Source: an uncultured bacterium
GTDB taxonomy: Bacteria; Pseudomonadota; Gammaproteobacteria; Burkholderiales; Burkholderiaceae_E
Reading direction: 5' to 3'
DNA: 44,304 nt
Assembly: GCA_903907905.1 (NCBI GenBank)
Contig: CAIVPX010000038.1
Coordinates: 1 to 44,304 of the forward strand
The notes below the pieces were generated by a model. It was not told the DNA's origin. It did no database searches and worked only from the letters and a program-made list of their open reading frames with translations. Shown here in pieces: positions 7,681 through 15,203 of this stretch. Position 1 is the stretch's first letter. Each line of letters opens with the position of its first letter. The position numbers and the translations under genes are program-made.

Positions 7681-8646
7681 TCAGAAAGCGATCGAGTCCA
7701 GTCGCTCGCGCGCCTGCCGGTACTCGCGCGACAGCACAGCCACCCGCTCGGCCACGCTGGTCACCGCCTTGACCGCTCCGATGCCCTGGCCGCTCCCCCA
7801 GATGTCCTTCCAGGCCTTGACACTGCGGGTTGAACCAAAGTCCATGGCACTCGGATCACTCTCGGGAAGGTGATCGGGATCAAGCCCAGCCCCCACGATG
7901 GACGCCCGCAGGTAGTTGCCGTGAACGCCGGTGAACAGGTTGGTGTAGACGATATCTTCCGCACCGCCATCAACGATGGCCTGCTTGTAAGCGGGCGAGG
8001 CCTGCGCCTCATGGGTGGCGATGAAGGCCGAGCCCACATAGGCCAAATCGGCCCCCATGGCCTGAGCCGACAGAATGGCTGCGCCATGGCCAATGGCCCC
8101 GGAGAGCAGCAGCGGCCCGTCAAACCACTCGCGGATTTCACGCACCAGCGCAAAAGGCGACTGCATGCCGGCATGGCCGCCCGCGCCTGCAGCCACCGCG
8201 ATGAGGCCATCGGCACCCTTGTCGATCGCCTTGCGCGCGAAACGGTTGCTGATGATGTCGTGCAGCACGATGCCGCCATAGCTGTGTACCGCATCGTTGA
8301 GCTCGGGTCGAGCACCCAGAGAAGTGATGATGATGGGCACGCGGTATTTCACGCACAAGGCTAGGTCGTGCTCAAGTCGGTCATTGGAGCGGTGAACGAT
8401 CTGATTGACCGCAAAGGGGGCGCTTGGCGCCTCGGGGTGCGCCCGATCGTAGTCGGCCAGTTCACCGCGGATACGCTCGAGCCAGGGTTCGAGCATCTCG
8501 CTGGGCCGGGCATTGAGTGCCGGAAACGATCCGACGATGCCCGCCTTGCACTGCGCGATCACCATCTCCGGATTGGAGAGAATGAACATCGGTGAGGCCA
8601 CCACCGGCAGACGCAGACGCTCGCGCAAAATGGGGGGTAGGCTCAT
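7681..8646 (-). CDS. Nitronate monooxygenase / 2-nitropropane dioxygenase family FMN enzyme
   Basis: 321 residues forming a TIM-barrel flavoprotein. Family markers are the N-terminal PVVASPMFILSNPEMV, the central GADGLIAVAAGAGGHAG (phosphate-binding loop with the conserved GGHxG-type motif) and LLSGAIGHGAAILSAQAMGADLAYVGSAFIAT. The family oxidises alkyl nitronates with O2 and FMN, but many members act on other substrates, so the physiological role is open. It lies 12 bases downstream of dolP and is probably cotranscribed with yraN and dolP. It converges on the MerR/B12 regulator. Confidence 0.92.
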   Translation of the reverse strand: MSLPPILRERLRLPVVASPMFILSNPEMVIAQCKAGIVGSFPALNARPSEMLEPWLERIRGELADYDRAHPEAPSAPFAVNQIVHRSNDRLEHDLALCVKYRVPIIITSLGARPELNDAVHSYGGIVLHDIISNRFARKAIDKGADGLIAVAAGAGGHAGMQSPFALVREIREWFDGPLLLSGAIGHGAAILSAQAMGADLAYVGSAFIATHEAQASPAYKQAIVDGGAEDIVYTNLFTGVHGNYLRASIVGAGLDPDHLPESDPSAMDFGSTRSVKAWKDIWGSGQGIGAVKAVTSVAERVAVLSREYRQARERLDSIAF

Positions 8647-8658
8647 CAGACGCCCCGC

Positions 8659-9282
8659 TTACTTGGATTCGGTTTGAGTCTTGACGATGCGGGCCAGCTC
8701 TTCGTCGCTGATCACCTCGAACACCGCGACCACCTTCTGTACCCCGCGAACCCGGCTCGCGACCTGGGCGGCGCGCTCGGACTCGAGCTTGGAGACAACC
8801 CCCATCAGGTAGACCGTCCCGGCCTCGGTGACCACCTTGATCGCAAACCCCTTGGTATCGGAATTTTCGATCAGGGCCGTCTTGACCGACGCGCTCACGG
8901 TGGCATCACTCGCCGAAGTAGCCAGAGCGGGCTGACCCGCCACCTGCAGGGCGTTCTCCACCGAACGGACGTTGTCGATACGACCGACCACCTGCTCGGC
9001 GCGGCGGCGATCGTCGTCGCTTCCGACCTGACCGGTGAGAAGCACCTTTCGGTTATAGCTGGTAACCGAAATGCCGCCGGGAAACTTGATGGCCTCGCGA
9101 AGCCGCGAGCCGGCCTTGAACTCGATGGCGGTGTCTTCCGTTTGCGCACCAAGCGTGCGACGGTCGTTGGCGGCCAGCGCGCCCGCCACCAGACCCGTCG
9201 CTGCAAGCGGCAGACAACCCGAGAGCGCGAGCGCGGAGCCGAGCAGCGAAGCAGCAGTAATGAGGGTGGCAAAAGTTTTCAT
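8659..9282 (-). CDS. dolP: Outer-membrane lipoprotein with two BON domains (DolP/YraP-like)
   Basis: 207 residues. The signal peptide ends in a lipobox (LSGC). BON domain 1 lies at roughly 50-115 (ISVTSYNRKVLLTGQV) and BON domain 2 at roughly 120-190 (AIKVVTEAGTVYLMGVV). In E. coli DolP binds anionic phospholipids, localises to the septum and supports outer-membrane integrity. The ATG at 9282 gives a proper signal peptide, whereas an upstream extension does not. The gene is 28 bases after yraN, matching the enterobacterial yraN-diaA-yraP order except that diaA is absent. Confidence 0.92.
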   Translation of the reverse strand: MKTFATLITAASLLGSALALSGCLPLAATGLVAGALAANDRRTLGAQTEDTAIEFKAGSRLREAIKFPGGISVTSYNRKVLLTGQVGSDDDRRRAEQVVGRIDNVRSVENALQVAGQPALATSASDATVSASVKTALIENSDTKGFAIKVVTEAGTVYLMGVVSKLESERAAQVASRVRGVQKVVAVFEVISDEELARIVKTQTESK

Positions 9283-9310
9283 GGGGTCACCGGTTGGCAG
9301 AGGTTGAAAA

Positions 9311-9667
9311 TTATAGACAGAACGCGCCACGAATCCACTCGATCGAGTGACCGTCGATGGCACAAACATCGAATCGGCAGGCCGGCCAACGATCGCCGCA
9401 GTGCGCCTGCAGCCAGACCTGCGCGGCGCGCAGCACTCGCCGCTGCTTGGCCGGCGTGACGCTGGCTGCGGCACCGCCATAGTCGGTGCGACGACGACGC
9501 CTGACTTCGACGAACACCAGTTCGTCGCCCTCGCGCATGATCAGATCGATTTCGCCCAGGCGATTGCTCGCCTGGCGTGCGACCAGCACCAACCCCGCCT
9601 CCAGCAAATGCTCGAGCGCCTGCTGCTCGCCCGCGTCGCCAATCTGCTGGAGCGCCGAGCGCGCCAT
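9311..9667 (-). CDS. yraN: YraN family (UPF0102) endonuclease-fold protein
   Basis: 118 residues from the ATG at 9667. The motif order GDAGEQQA, NRLGEIDLIMREGDELVFVEVR and SVTPAKQRR is diagnostic of UPF0102. The E-x-D and EVR residues correspond to a restriction-endonuclease-like active site. Its cellular role is not established, although a Holliday-junction or DNA-repair function has been suggested for the fold. A longer start (ATG at 9736) adds 23 low-complexity residues and is less likely. The gene is divergent from rsmI, as in many proteobacteria. Confidence 0.9.
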   Translation of the reverse strand: MARSALQQIGDAGEQQALEHLLEAGLVLVARQASNRLGEIDLIMREGDELVFVEVRRRRRTDYGGAAASVTPAKQRRVLRAAQVWLQAHCGDRWPACRFDVCAIDGHSIEWIRGAFCL

Positions 9668-9841
9668 CAGTGCACGGGCACGGGCACGACCCGCAGGCGC
9701 CGTCTGCTCGCGCCCCGAGGCGCAGGGAGCACGCATGCGGCGATGTATCGGCTTGCCCTGACGCTGCGGCGACCGGACAATGCGCGTTCGTCCGGCACGA
9801 GGTCGGATGCAGGCCTTGCGCCGAAAAGGAGCACGTTTCGC

Positions 9842-10789
9842 ATGATCGAGGAGGAGCAGCCGGCACCGGTCGTGGTATCGGGCTCATTATATGTAGTGGC
9901 CACGCCGATCGGGAACCTTGGCGATCTGAGTGACCGAGCCCGGCGGGTGCTCGCGAGCGTCGACTACATTGCCGCGGAGGACACGCGCGTCAGCCGGCCG
10001 CTGCTCACGCGCCTGGGCGCCCGGGCGCAGATTTTTGCCGCGCACCAGCACAATGAGGCGGGCTCGGCCGCCCGCATCGTCGCGCTGCTCGCCCAGGGCC
10101 ACTCAGTGGCCCTGATCAGTGACGCGGGCACTCCAGCCGTGAGCGACCCCGGTACGCGCATCGTTTCAGCGGCGCTGGAGGCAGGTTTTCGGGTCGAGCC
10201 CGTACCCGGCCCCTCGGCGGTCACCGCCCTGCTCAGCGCCAGCGGCATCGTTGAAGGGGCCTTCCGCTTCGAAGGGTTTTTGCCGGCCCGCGCGCGCCAG
10301 CGTGACCAGCGCCTCGATGCCCTGGCGCACAGCGACTGCCCGGTCGTGCTCTTCGAGTCGCCCCACCGGATCGAGGCCACTCTGGCGGCGATCGCCGAGC
10401 GCTGCGGGGACGATCGCTGGATCGCCCTCGGCCGCGAACTGAGCAAGAAGTTCGAGGAGATCCATCGGTGCACGGCCGCCGAGGCCCGCGTGTGGCTCGA
10501 GGCCAATCCAATGCGCTCACGCGGCGAGTACGCGCTCGTGATTGCCTGCGCGGGCTGGCATCCGGCGTCCAGCGCGAGGGAGCCTGCAGCGGCCGAGCCC
10601 GACGCGACGCCCGCTACCGCAGCGGCCGATGCGCCGCTGTCGGTAGAGATCGATCGTCTGCTCGCCGCACTCCTGCCCGAACTCGGGACAAGCCGCAGCA
10701 GCCGGGTCGTCGAAAGTCTGAGCGGGCGGCCGCATCGGGAAATCTACGCTCGGGCGCTCGCCCTAGCGAAGGATCTGAAACACCTCTAA
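9842..10789 (+). CDS. rsmI: 16S rRNA (cytidine1402-2'-O)-methyltransferase RsmI
   Basis: 315 residues. Tetrapyrrole-methylase-fold motifs are LYVVATPIGNLGDLS, AAEDTR, HQHNE, LISDAGTPAVSDPG and PVPGPSAVTALLSASG, followed by FEGFLPA and a conserved FESPHRI. It methylates the ribose 2'-OH of C1402 in 16S rRNA using SAM, alongside RsmH. The ATG at 9842 was chosen because the conserved core begins 15 residues later; the same frame stays open far upstream without family similarity. The C-terminus has an Ala/Pro-rich linker (about 245-270) before a helical tail. Its last 27 bases overlap the convergent rlpA-fusion gene. Confidence 0.96.
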   Translation: MIEEEQPAPVVVSGSLYVVATPIGNLGDLSDRARRVLASVDYIAAEDTRVSRPLLTRLGARAQIFAAHQHNEAGSAARIVALLAQGHSVALISDAGTPAVSDPGTRIVSAALEAGFRVEPVPGPSAVTALLSASGIVEGAFRFEGFLPARARQRDQRLDALAHSDCPVVLFESPHRIEATLAAIAERCGDDRWIALGRELSKKFEEIHRCTAAEARVWLEANPMRSRGEYALVIACAGWHPASSAREPAAAEPDATPATAAADAPLSVEIDRLLAALLPELGTSRSSRVVESLSGRPHREIYARALALAKDLKHL

Positions 10790-13066
10790 GCCGGTGGAGG
10801 AACGGATCCGCTGCGCCGCCTCGCGCGCCTGATCGGGGTGCGCAAAGGGGCCAGCCAAAAGCTTGAAGAAGCTGCCCTCTTCCCGCACTGCGACGACATC
10901 CGCCAGCGATCCAAGCTTGGGAGCCAGACGCTGCTGAGCAGCCTTCGCCCCCTCTCGCGACCCGTAGGCGCCGATCTGGATGAAACGTTGGGCCGCCGGG
11001 GCTGGCTTGGCGGTGGAGCTCGCGCCCGACGAAGCCCCGGCGGAAGCACCCGGTGGGGTGGCGCTCGACGGGGTGGCGCTCGACGGGGTGGCACTCGACG
11101 GGGTGGCACTCGACGGGGTGGCACTCGACGGGGTGGCGCTCGACGGGGTGGCGCTCGACGGGGTGGCGCTCGACGGGGTGGCGCTCGACGGGGTGGCGCT
11201 CGACGGGGTGGCACTCGACGGGGTGGCGTTTGATGGATGGTCCTCGGCGCTTGGCCGGGGACCGACCTGCGGGACCACGCGAGTTGCCTCGGGCAGGGAA
11301 GCCGGTACGCGGGCCGCATCCGTAGCCGACCCGGCGGGCGAGGGCGAGGCCGGCAGTGCCGAGGTGGACGCCGCCTGGGCGAGCACGACCGGCGAGGCAA
11401 GCGCCACGCCCGCCGGCGCCAGGCTCGGGGCAACACGCGCCGACGCCTCGCCGGTCGCCGTGACGGCAACGCTCGCACCGACCCCCGAGCCAGGGGACGA
11501 ACGGTCGGCGGACGAGCTGGCCACTGTTGAAGCGCTTGCGGCTGAAGCAGCGCGTGAGACCAGGGGGCTGTTTGCAGGTGCGGGGCTGGGCGCGGCGGTG
11601 GGGGCGCCCGCAAGCGCCGCGGAAGGTGGATCGAACTGAGTGATCAGCTCAACTTCGACCTCGGCACTGCCCTGCCTTGCAAAGCCCAGTTTGGCCGCAG
11701 CGGCCAGTGAGAGATCAATCACGCGATCGTGCAGGAAAGGGCCTCGATCATTGATTCGTACGATCACCGACCGGCCATTGCGAAGATTGGTCACGCGCGC
11801 ATAGCTGGGCAAAGGCAGTCTCGGATGCGCAGCGCTCATGCCGTACATGTCGTAGCGTTCGCCCGTCGACGTGGGGCGCTCGTGATACCGCCTTCCGTAC
11901 CACGTGGCGGTGCCGCGCTCGCGAAACGGCTCGAGCCGCGTCATGGGCTCGTACTGCCGTCCAAACACAACATAGGGGCGATTGGCCCAGCGGTGCAGCG
12001 CTTCGGCCCGTGGCACAGCATCGGGCAGGCGCTCGAGTTCTTCGAGCGGCCGGTCGCCGGGGCCATCGTCGCGGTAGTAGCGGCCGCGATGAGCGGCCGG
12101 CGGCTGACCTGCCGCCTCGCCCGACCCAGCGGCCGCCGAGGGCGGGCTCGCGCCCCCGCCAGCCGTCGGCACACTGGAGCAGGCGACTAGCCCCGCCGCC
12201 ACGCTCAGCGCCAGGCACAGCCCCGCCAGCCGCGAGACGGGTGACGCAACCGACCCGGTGGGCGCGTATCGGCGTGCACGGTACGCGAGCCGGCGCTCGA
12301 GACGCTGCCGGTAGGCGAGCAAATACGTCATCCCCTCGATGGCCCGAGGTCCGTACCATGAGGTCATCTCGCCGTCGATGGCAAGGATGGGCACGGCCGC
12401 TGCCGAAAGGCCTGCCCCCCCCACCAGCGCCTGGCGCAGGCGCTGGCGGTCAGCCGGCCGGAACCGGCAGGGTTCTGATGACAACAGCACGGCACGAACC
12501 CCCAGCGCCAGCAACTCGCCGGGCTCGACGCTGGGGTAGCGTCGGTCGCCTGCCGGCACCCGCGCGCGAAGTCCGACCCGAGCCAGCATGCTCGCGATGA
12601 AGGTCTCTGACGAGATGCTCATCCAGGGTTCATTCCAGATCAGATACGCCACGTCGATGGGTTCGCGCTCGACCGCATCGACCGAGGCCAGAACGCGGGC
12701 AAGGCGATTGCACAGGACTTCGGCCTGCGCGCTGGCACCGAAGACATCGCCCAGACGCCGATAGAGCACGAAGTTGTCCTCGACCACCAGCGGATGCGTG
12801 ACGATGACATGCGGGATGAACTCGCGCAACGCATCGACCGTGGGCTTCTCGTTTTCATCGACGTTCACGATCAGATGCGTGGGCGCGAGCGCGCGAATTT
12901 TCTGCAGGTTGACCGTCTTGGTGCCGCCGACCTTGGGCACGCTGCGCAAGGCCTCGATCGGATGGATGCAGTAGCCGGTTCGGCCCACCAAACGCTCGCC
13001 CAGCCCCAGCGCACAGACCAGTTCGGTGAGGCTGGGCACCAGCGAAACGATACGTTCCCCCGCCAT
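10763..13066 (-). CDS. Same-frame fusion: cobalamin-receptor-like domain plus RlpA (DPBB-SPOR)
   Basis: 767 residues from ATG 13066. Residues 1 to about 255 resemble BtuF-type helical-backbone receptors (IVSLVPSLTELVCALGLGERLVGRT, quoted in part; VGGTKTVNLQKI; ending MTSWYGPRAIEGMTYLL), but no signal peptide precedes them. With no stop, a basic stretch leads to a hydrophobic segment and lipobox LVAC (Cys296, codon 12179-12181). An RlpA double-psi beta-barrel follows (about 380-480: RGTATWYG, TSTGERYDMYGMSAAH, NDRGPF, RVIDLS), then a long Ala/Ser/Pro linker and a C-terminal SPOR domain (about 690-767). RlpA cleaves denuded septal glycan. Either one two-domain protein is made or RlpA starts internally, for example at ATG 12331. 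It is four bases downstream of the SDR gene. Confidence 0.88.
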   Translation of the reverse strand: MAGERIVSLVPSLTELVCALGLGERLVGRTGYCIHPIEALRSVPKVGGTKTVNLQKIRALAPTHLIVNVDENEKPTVDALREFIPHVIVTHPLVVEDNFVLYRRLGDVFGASAQAEVLCNRLARVLASVDAVEREPIDVAYLIWNEPWMSISSETFIASMLARVGLRARVPAGDRRYPSVEPGELLALGVRAVLLSSEPCRFRPADRQRLRQALVGGAGLSAAAVPILAIDGEMTSWYGPRAIEGMTYLLAYRQRLERRLAYRARRYAPTGSVASPVSRLAGLCLALSVAAGLVACSSVPTAGGGASPPSAAAGSGEAAGQPPAAHRGRYYRDDGPGDRPLEELERLPDAVPRAEALHRWANRPYVVFGRQYEPMTRLEPFRERGTATWYGRRYHERPTSTGERYDMYGMSAAHPRLPLPSYARVTNLRNGRSVIVRINDRGPFLHDRVIDLSLAAAAKLGFARQGSAEVEVELITQFDPPSAALAGAPTAAPSPAPANSPLVSRAASAASASTVASSSADRSSPGSGVGASVAVTATGEASARVAPSLAPAGVALASPVVLAQAASTSALPASPSPAGSATDAARVPASLPEATRVVPQVGPRPSAEDHPSNATPSSATPSSATPSSATPSSATPSSATPSSATPSSATPSSATPSSATPSSATPSSATPPGASAGASSGASSTAKPAPAAQRFIQIGAYGSREGAKAAQQRLAPKLGSLADVVAVREEGSFFKLLAGPFAHPDQAREAAQRIRSSTGLEVFQILR
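11055..11229. repeat. 15-bp tandem repeat, 11 copies plus a partial unit
   Basis: The plus-strand unit GGGGTGGCGCTCGAC is repeated eleven times from 11055 to 11219, with a degenerate partial copy after it. Copies differ only at one position (GCG or GCA). On the coding (minus) strand each unit encodes the pentapeptide ATPSS in the linker between the RlpA barrel and the SPOR domain. The unit length is a multiple of three, so copy-number change would lengthen or shorten the linker without a frameshift. Confidence 0.97.
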
Positions 13067-13070
13067 GGGC

Positions 13071-13856
13071 TCAGTCTTCCAGCACCCGCGCCTTGCGCGG
13101 TGCCCGCCGAAACAGGGCATCAAAAAGCCAATTGGGCATGGCCCGAAGCAAGACGGCCACCCCACGCATCGGCCAGGGAATGACGACAAACGATCGGCCC
13201 GCGGCAATCGCCTCGACCGCCCGCGATGCAAACGCCTCGACCGGCATGAGAAAGGGCATGGGGTAACGGTTATGCGCGGTCATCGGTGTGCGAATGTAGC
13301 CGGGGGCCAGCGTGACCACGGCGATGCCATGGTCGTGCTCCTCCAGCCGCAAGGACTCGAGGTAAGCAATCGCAGCCGCCTTCGATGCGCTGTAGGCGCC
13401 CGATCCCGGCAGACCACGAATGCCCGCCACGCTCGCCACGCCCACCAGCGTCCCGCCGCCGCGCGCGCGCATTGCGGGCAAAAACCCGGCGAAGGTGTCG
13501 AACATGGCCGTGACGTTGACGTCGATGATTCGCTTGAAGACATCCCGGTCGGCGCGCTCGGCCGTCAGGGTTCCGGCGCTGATGCCCGCATTGGCAATCA
13601 CCAGATCGGGGGCGCAGAACTCGTCCATGAAGCACTGGGCCGCCGCCTCAAGGGCGGCGCGATCGGTGATGTCGAGCGCGAAGCTTCGTACTGTCGCAGG
13701 CGCCAGTTCGCGGCCGAGTTGCTCGAGACGATCGTGGCTGCGTGCGATCAGCCCGAACACCGCGTCCGGATGCCGGCGTGCGTATTCAAGTGCCAGCGCA
13801 CGGCCGATGCCACTCGAGGCGCCGGTGATGATGATGCGCGGGCCCGGCCTGGGCAC
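13071..13856 (-). CDS. SDR family oxidoreductase
   Basis: 261 residues from a GTG at 13856 that shares one base with the TAG of dsbA (TAGTG). SDR motifs are IIITGASSGIGRALA at the start, a DIT acidic motif, IANAGIS, VASVAG and YSASK (catalytic Tyr and Lys). The C-terminus has a hydrophobic, amphipathic end (IPWPMRGVAVLLRAMPNWLF) seen in SDRs that act on membrane-associated or lipid substrates. The substrate is unknown. It belongs to the argS-SPOR-dsbA-SDR run, a common betaproteobacterial arrangement. Upstream in-frame ATGs lie inside dsbA and were rejected. Confidence 0.92.
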   Translation of the reverse strand: MPRPGPRIIITGASSGIGRALALEYARRHPDAVFGLIARSHDRLEQLGRELAPATVRSFALDITDRAALEAAAQCFMDEFCAPDLVIANAGISAGTLTAERADRDVFKRIIDVNVTAMFDTFAGFLPAMRARGGGTLVGVASVAGIRGLPGSGAYSASKAAAIAYLESLRLEEHDHGIAVVTLAPGYIRTPMTAHNRYPMPFLMPVEAFASRAVEAIAAGRSFVVIPWPMRGVAVLLRAMPNWLFDALFRRAPRKARVLED

Positions 13857-14509
13857 TAGCGCGCCTTGCGCTCGCGCGCCACCAGCCAGTCGACCACCTG
13901 AAGCGCCGCGCCGTTGGAGCCGGCCATCGACGGCGCCGTGAGGTACTTGCCGTTGACCACCAGTGCGGGGACCCCGTCGATGCCGTAGGCCTCGGAGAGC
14001 TGGGTGCCGCGGCGCGCGCGCGTGCGCACCGCAAATGAATCGTAGACCTCGATGAACTGCTTCGGATCGAGCCCGAGCACCTCGGCCATCTTTTGCGGCG
14101 AATCGAGCCGGGCGCGCTCGCCGTGAATCGCCTGAAACACTCGCCCGGCGAGTTCGTCGGCCTTGCCCAGCGCCACCAGCGCGTAATGCATCTGCTGGAT
14201 GCGGGTTTCGCGAAAGCTGACGTGCTCGCGCCGAAATACCACATTGGCGGGCTGGCGCTTGCGCCACGCCGCCAGGTCGGGCTCAAGCGAATGGCAGTGC
14301 GGGCACCAGTAGGCAAAAAACTCGAGCACCTCGATCTGCCCCGGGCCCGCCTCGACGGGTTGAGCCGGATTGACCGCCCGAAAATCGCGGCCCGCCACGG
14401 GGTCGGTCTGCGCGCTCGCCCAGCCCGCCGCGCCGGCAAGCGGGCCCGAGGCCAATGCCTGAACCCAGAGCCTGCGGGACTCGTTGGTACGCCTGCGGGA
14501 TTCGCTCAT
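13856..14509 (-). CDS. dsbA: Thiol:disulfide interchange protein DsbA
   Basis: 217 residues. The thioredoxin-fold active site is FFAYWCPHC (CPHC, the DsbA type), followed by the helical insertion and the cis-proline region DGVPALVVNGKYL. It introduces disulfides into exported proteins in the periplasm. The ATG at 14509 gives an n-region with SRRLWVQAL ahead of a hydrophobic core ending WASA. The twin arginine resembles a Tat signal, although an SRP/Sec route remains likely. An in-frame start at 14569 would add 20 unlikely residues. It lies 109 bases after the SPOR gene. Confidence 0.94.
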   Translation of the reverse strand: MSESRRRTNESRRLWVQALASGPLAGAAGWASAQTDPVAGRDFRAVNPAQPVEAGPGQIEVLEFFAYWCPHCHSLEPDLAAWRKRQPANVVFRREHVSFRETRIQQMHYALVALGKADELAGRVFQAIHGERARLDSPQKMAEVLGLDPKQFIEVYDSFAVRTRARRGTQLSEAYGIDGVPALVVNGKYLTAPSMAGSNGAALQVVDWLVARERKAR

Positions 14510-14618
14510 GCTGTGTTGCTCCTGATGGGATGACTCGACCGTGACAAGGACCAAGGACGAGGTGCGCAACCGGCCGGACGGCTGCCTTGCTGGCCGCGCG
14601 GCGCCCCGGGGGGGTGAC

Positions 14619-15203
14619 TCAGCGTTGCCTCATCACTGTCGATTCGATGCCGTTTTCCTCGAGGCGGGCCTTGGCCCGGTTGACGTCATCAAGCTGGCCG
14701 TAGGGGCCGATGCGCACGCGGTAGACCCGCTGGCCATTGACCTCAGCGGGCTGGACGCGCGCCTCGAGCCCGATGAGCGCGAGCTTGCCCTTCATGCTGT
14801 CCGCATCATCAGCCGAGCGAAACGCGCCCGCCTGCAAGACATAGAGCAGTCGCTCGGCCGCGGGCTCGCCACTTTCGGCTTGCGCAGGGGCCTCACCCGG
14901 TTGCGCCGTGGGCTCGGCTGCAGCCGCCGGTGGCTCCGCGCGCGCCGACGCAGAGGCCGGCTCGGGGGGTTTGCCCCGGCTCGAGGGTGGCCGGTTGGGA
15001 TCGGGCACCTCGGCGGCCGACTTGGGCTCGACGATACGATCGCCGGCACGCGAAACCTTGTTGACGAAGGGCAAGGGCGCGCGCGTGACGAAAATGGCCA
15101 CCGCCACGGCCAGCGCCAGGCCGATGACCACGCCGATCATCAGGCCCAGCACGAGGCCGCCCTGCTGTGTCCGCGCTGACTGGCACTGAAGCCTGCGACG
15201 CAT
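14619..15203 (-). CDS. SPOR domain inner-membrane protein
   Basis: 194 residues. A short basic N-terminus is followed by one transmembrane helix (about 16-40: GLVLGLMIGVVIGLALAVAV), an Ala/Pro/Glu-rich periplasmic linker (about 60-115) and a C-terminal SPOR domain (about 118-190: YVLQAGAFRSADDADSMKGK, YRVRIGPYG). SPOR domains bind glycan strands lacking peptide stems at the septum, so it is likely a FtsN-like or accessory division protein. The ATG at 15203 shares one base with the argS TGA. Its position directly after argS is conserved in betaproteobacteria. Confidence 0.92.
   Translation of the reverse strand: MRRRLQCQSARTQQGGLVLGLMIGVVIGLALAVAVAIFVTRAPLPFVNKVSRAGDRIVEPKSAAEVPDPNRPPSSRGKPPEPASASARAEPPAAAAEPTAQPGEAPAQAESGEPAAERLLYVLQAGAFRSADDADSMKGKLALIGLEARVQPAEVNGQRVYRVRIGPYGQLDDVNRAKARLEENGIESTVMRQR

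Noticed and set aside
11055-11229. Short regular repeats considered as a CRISPR array
   Set aside because: Units are 15 bases with no spacers, lie inside a coding frame, and no cas genes are nearby.
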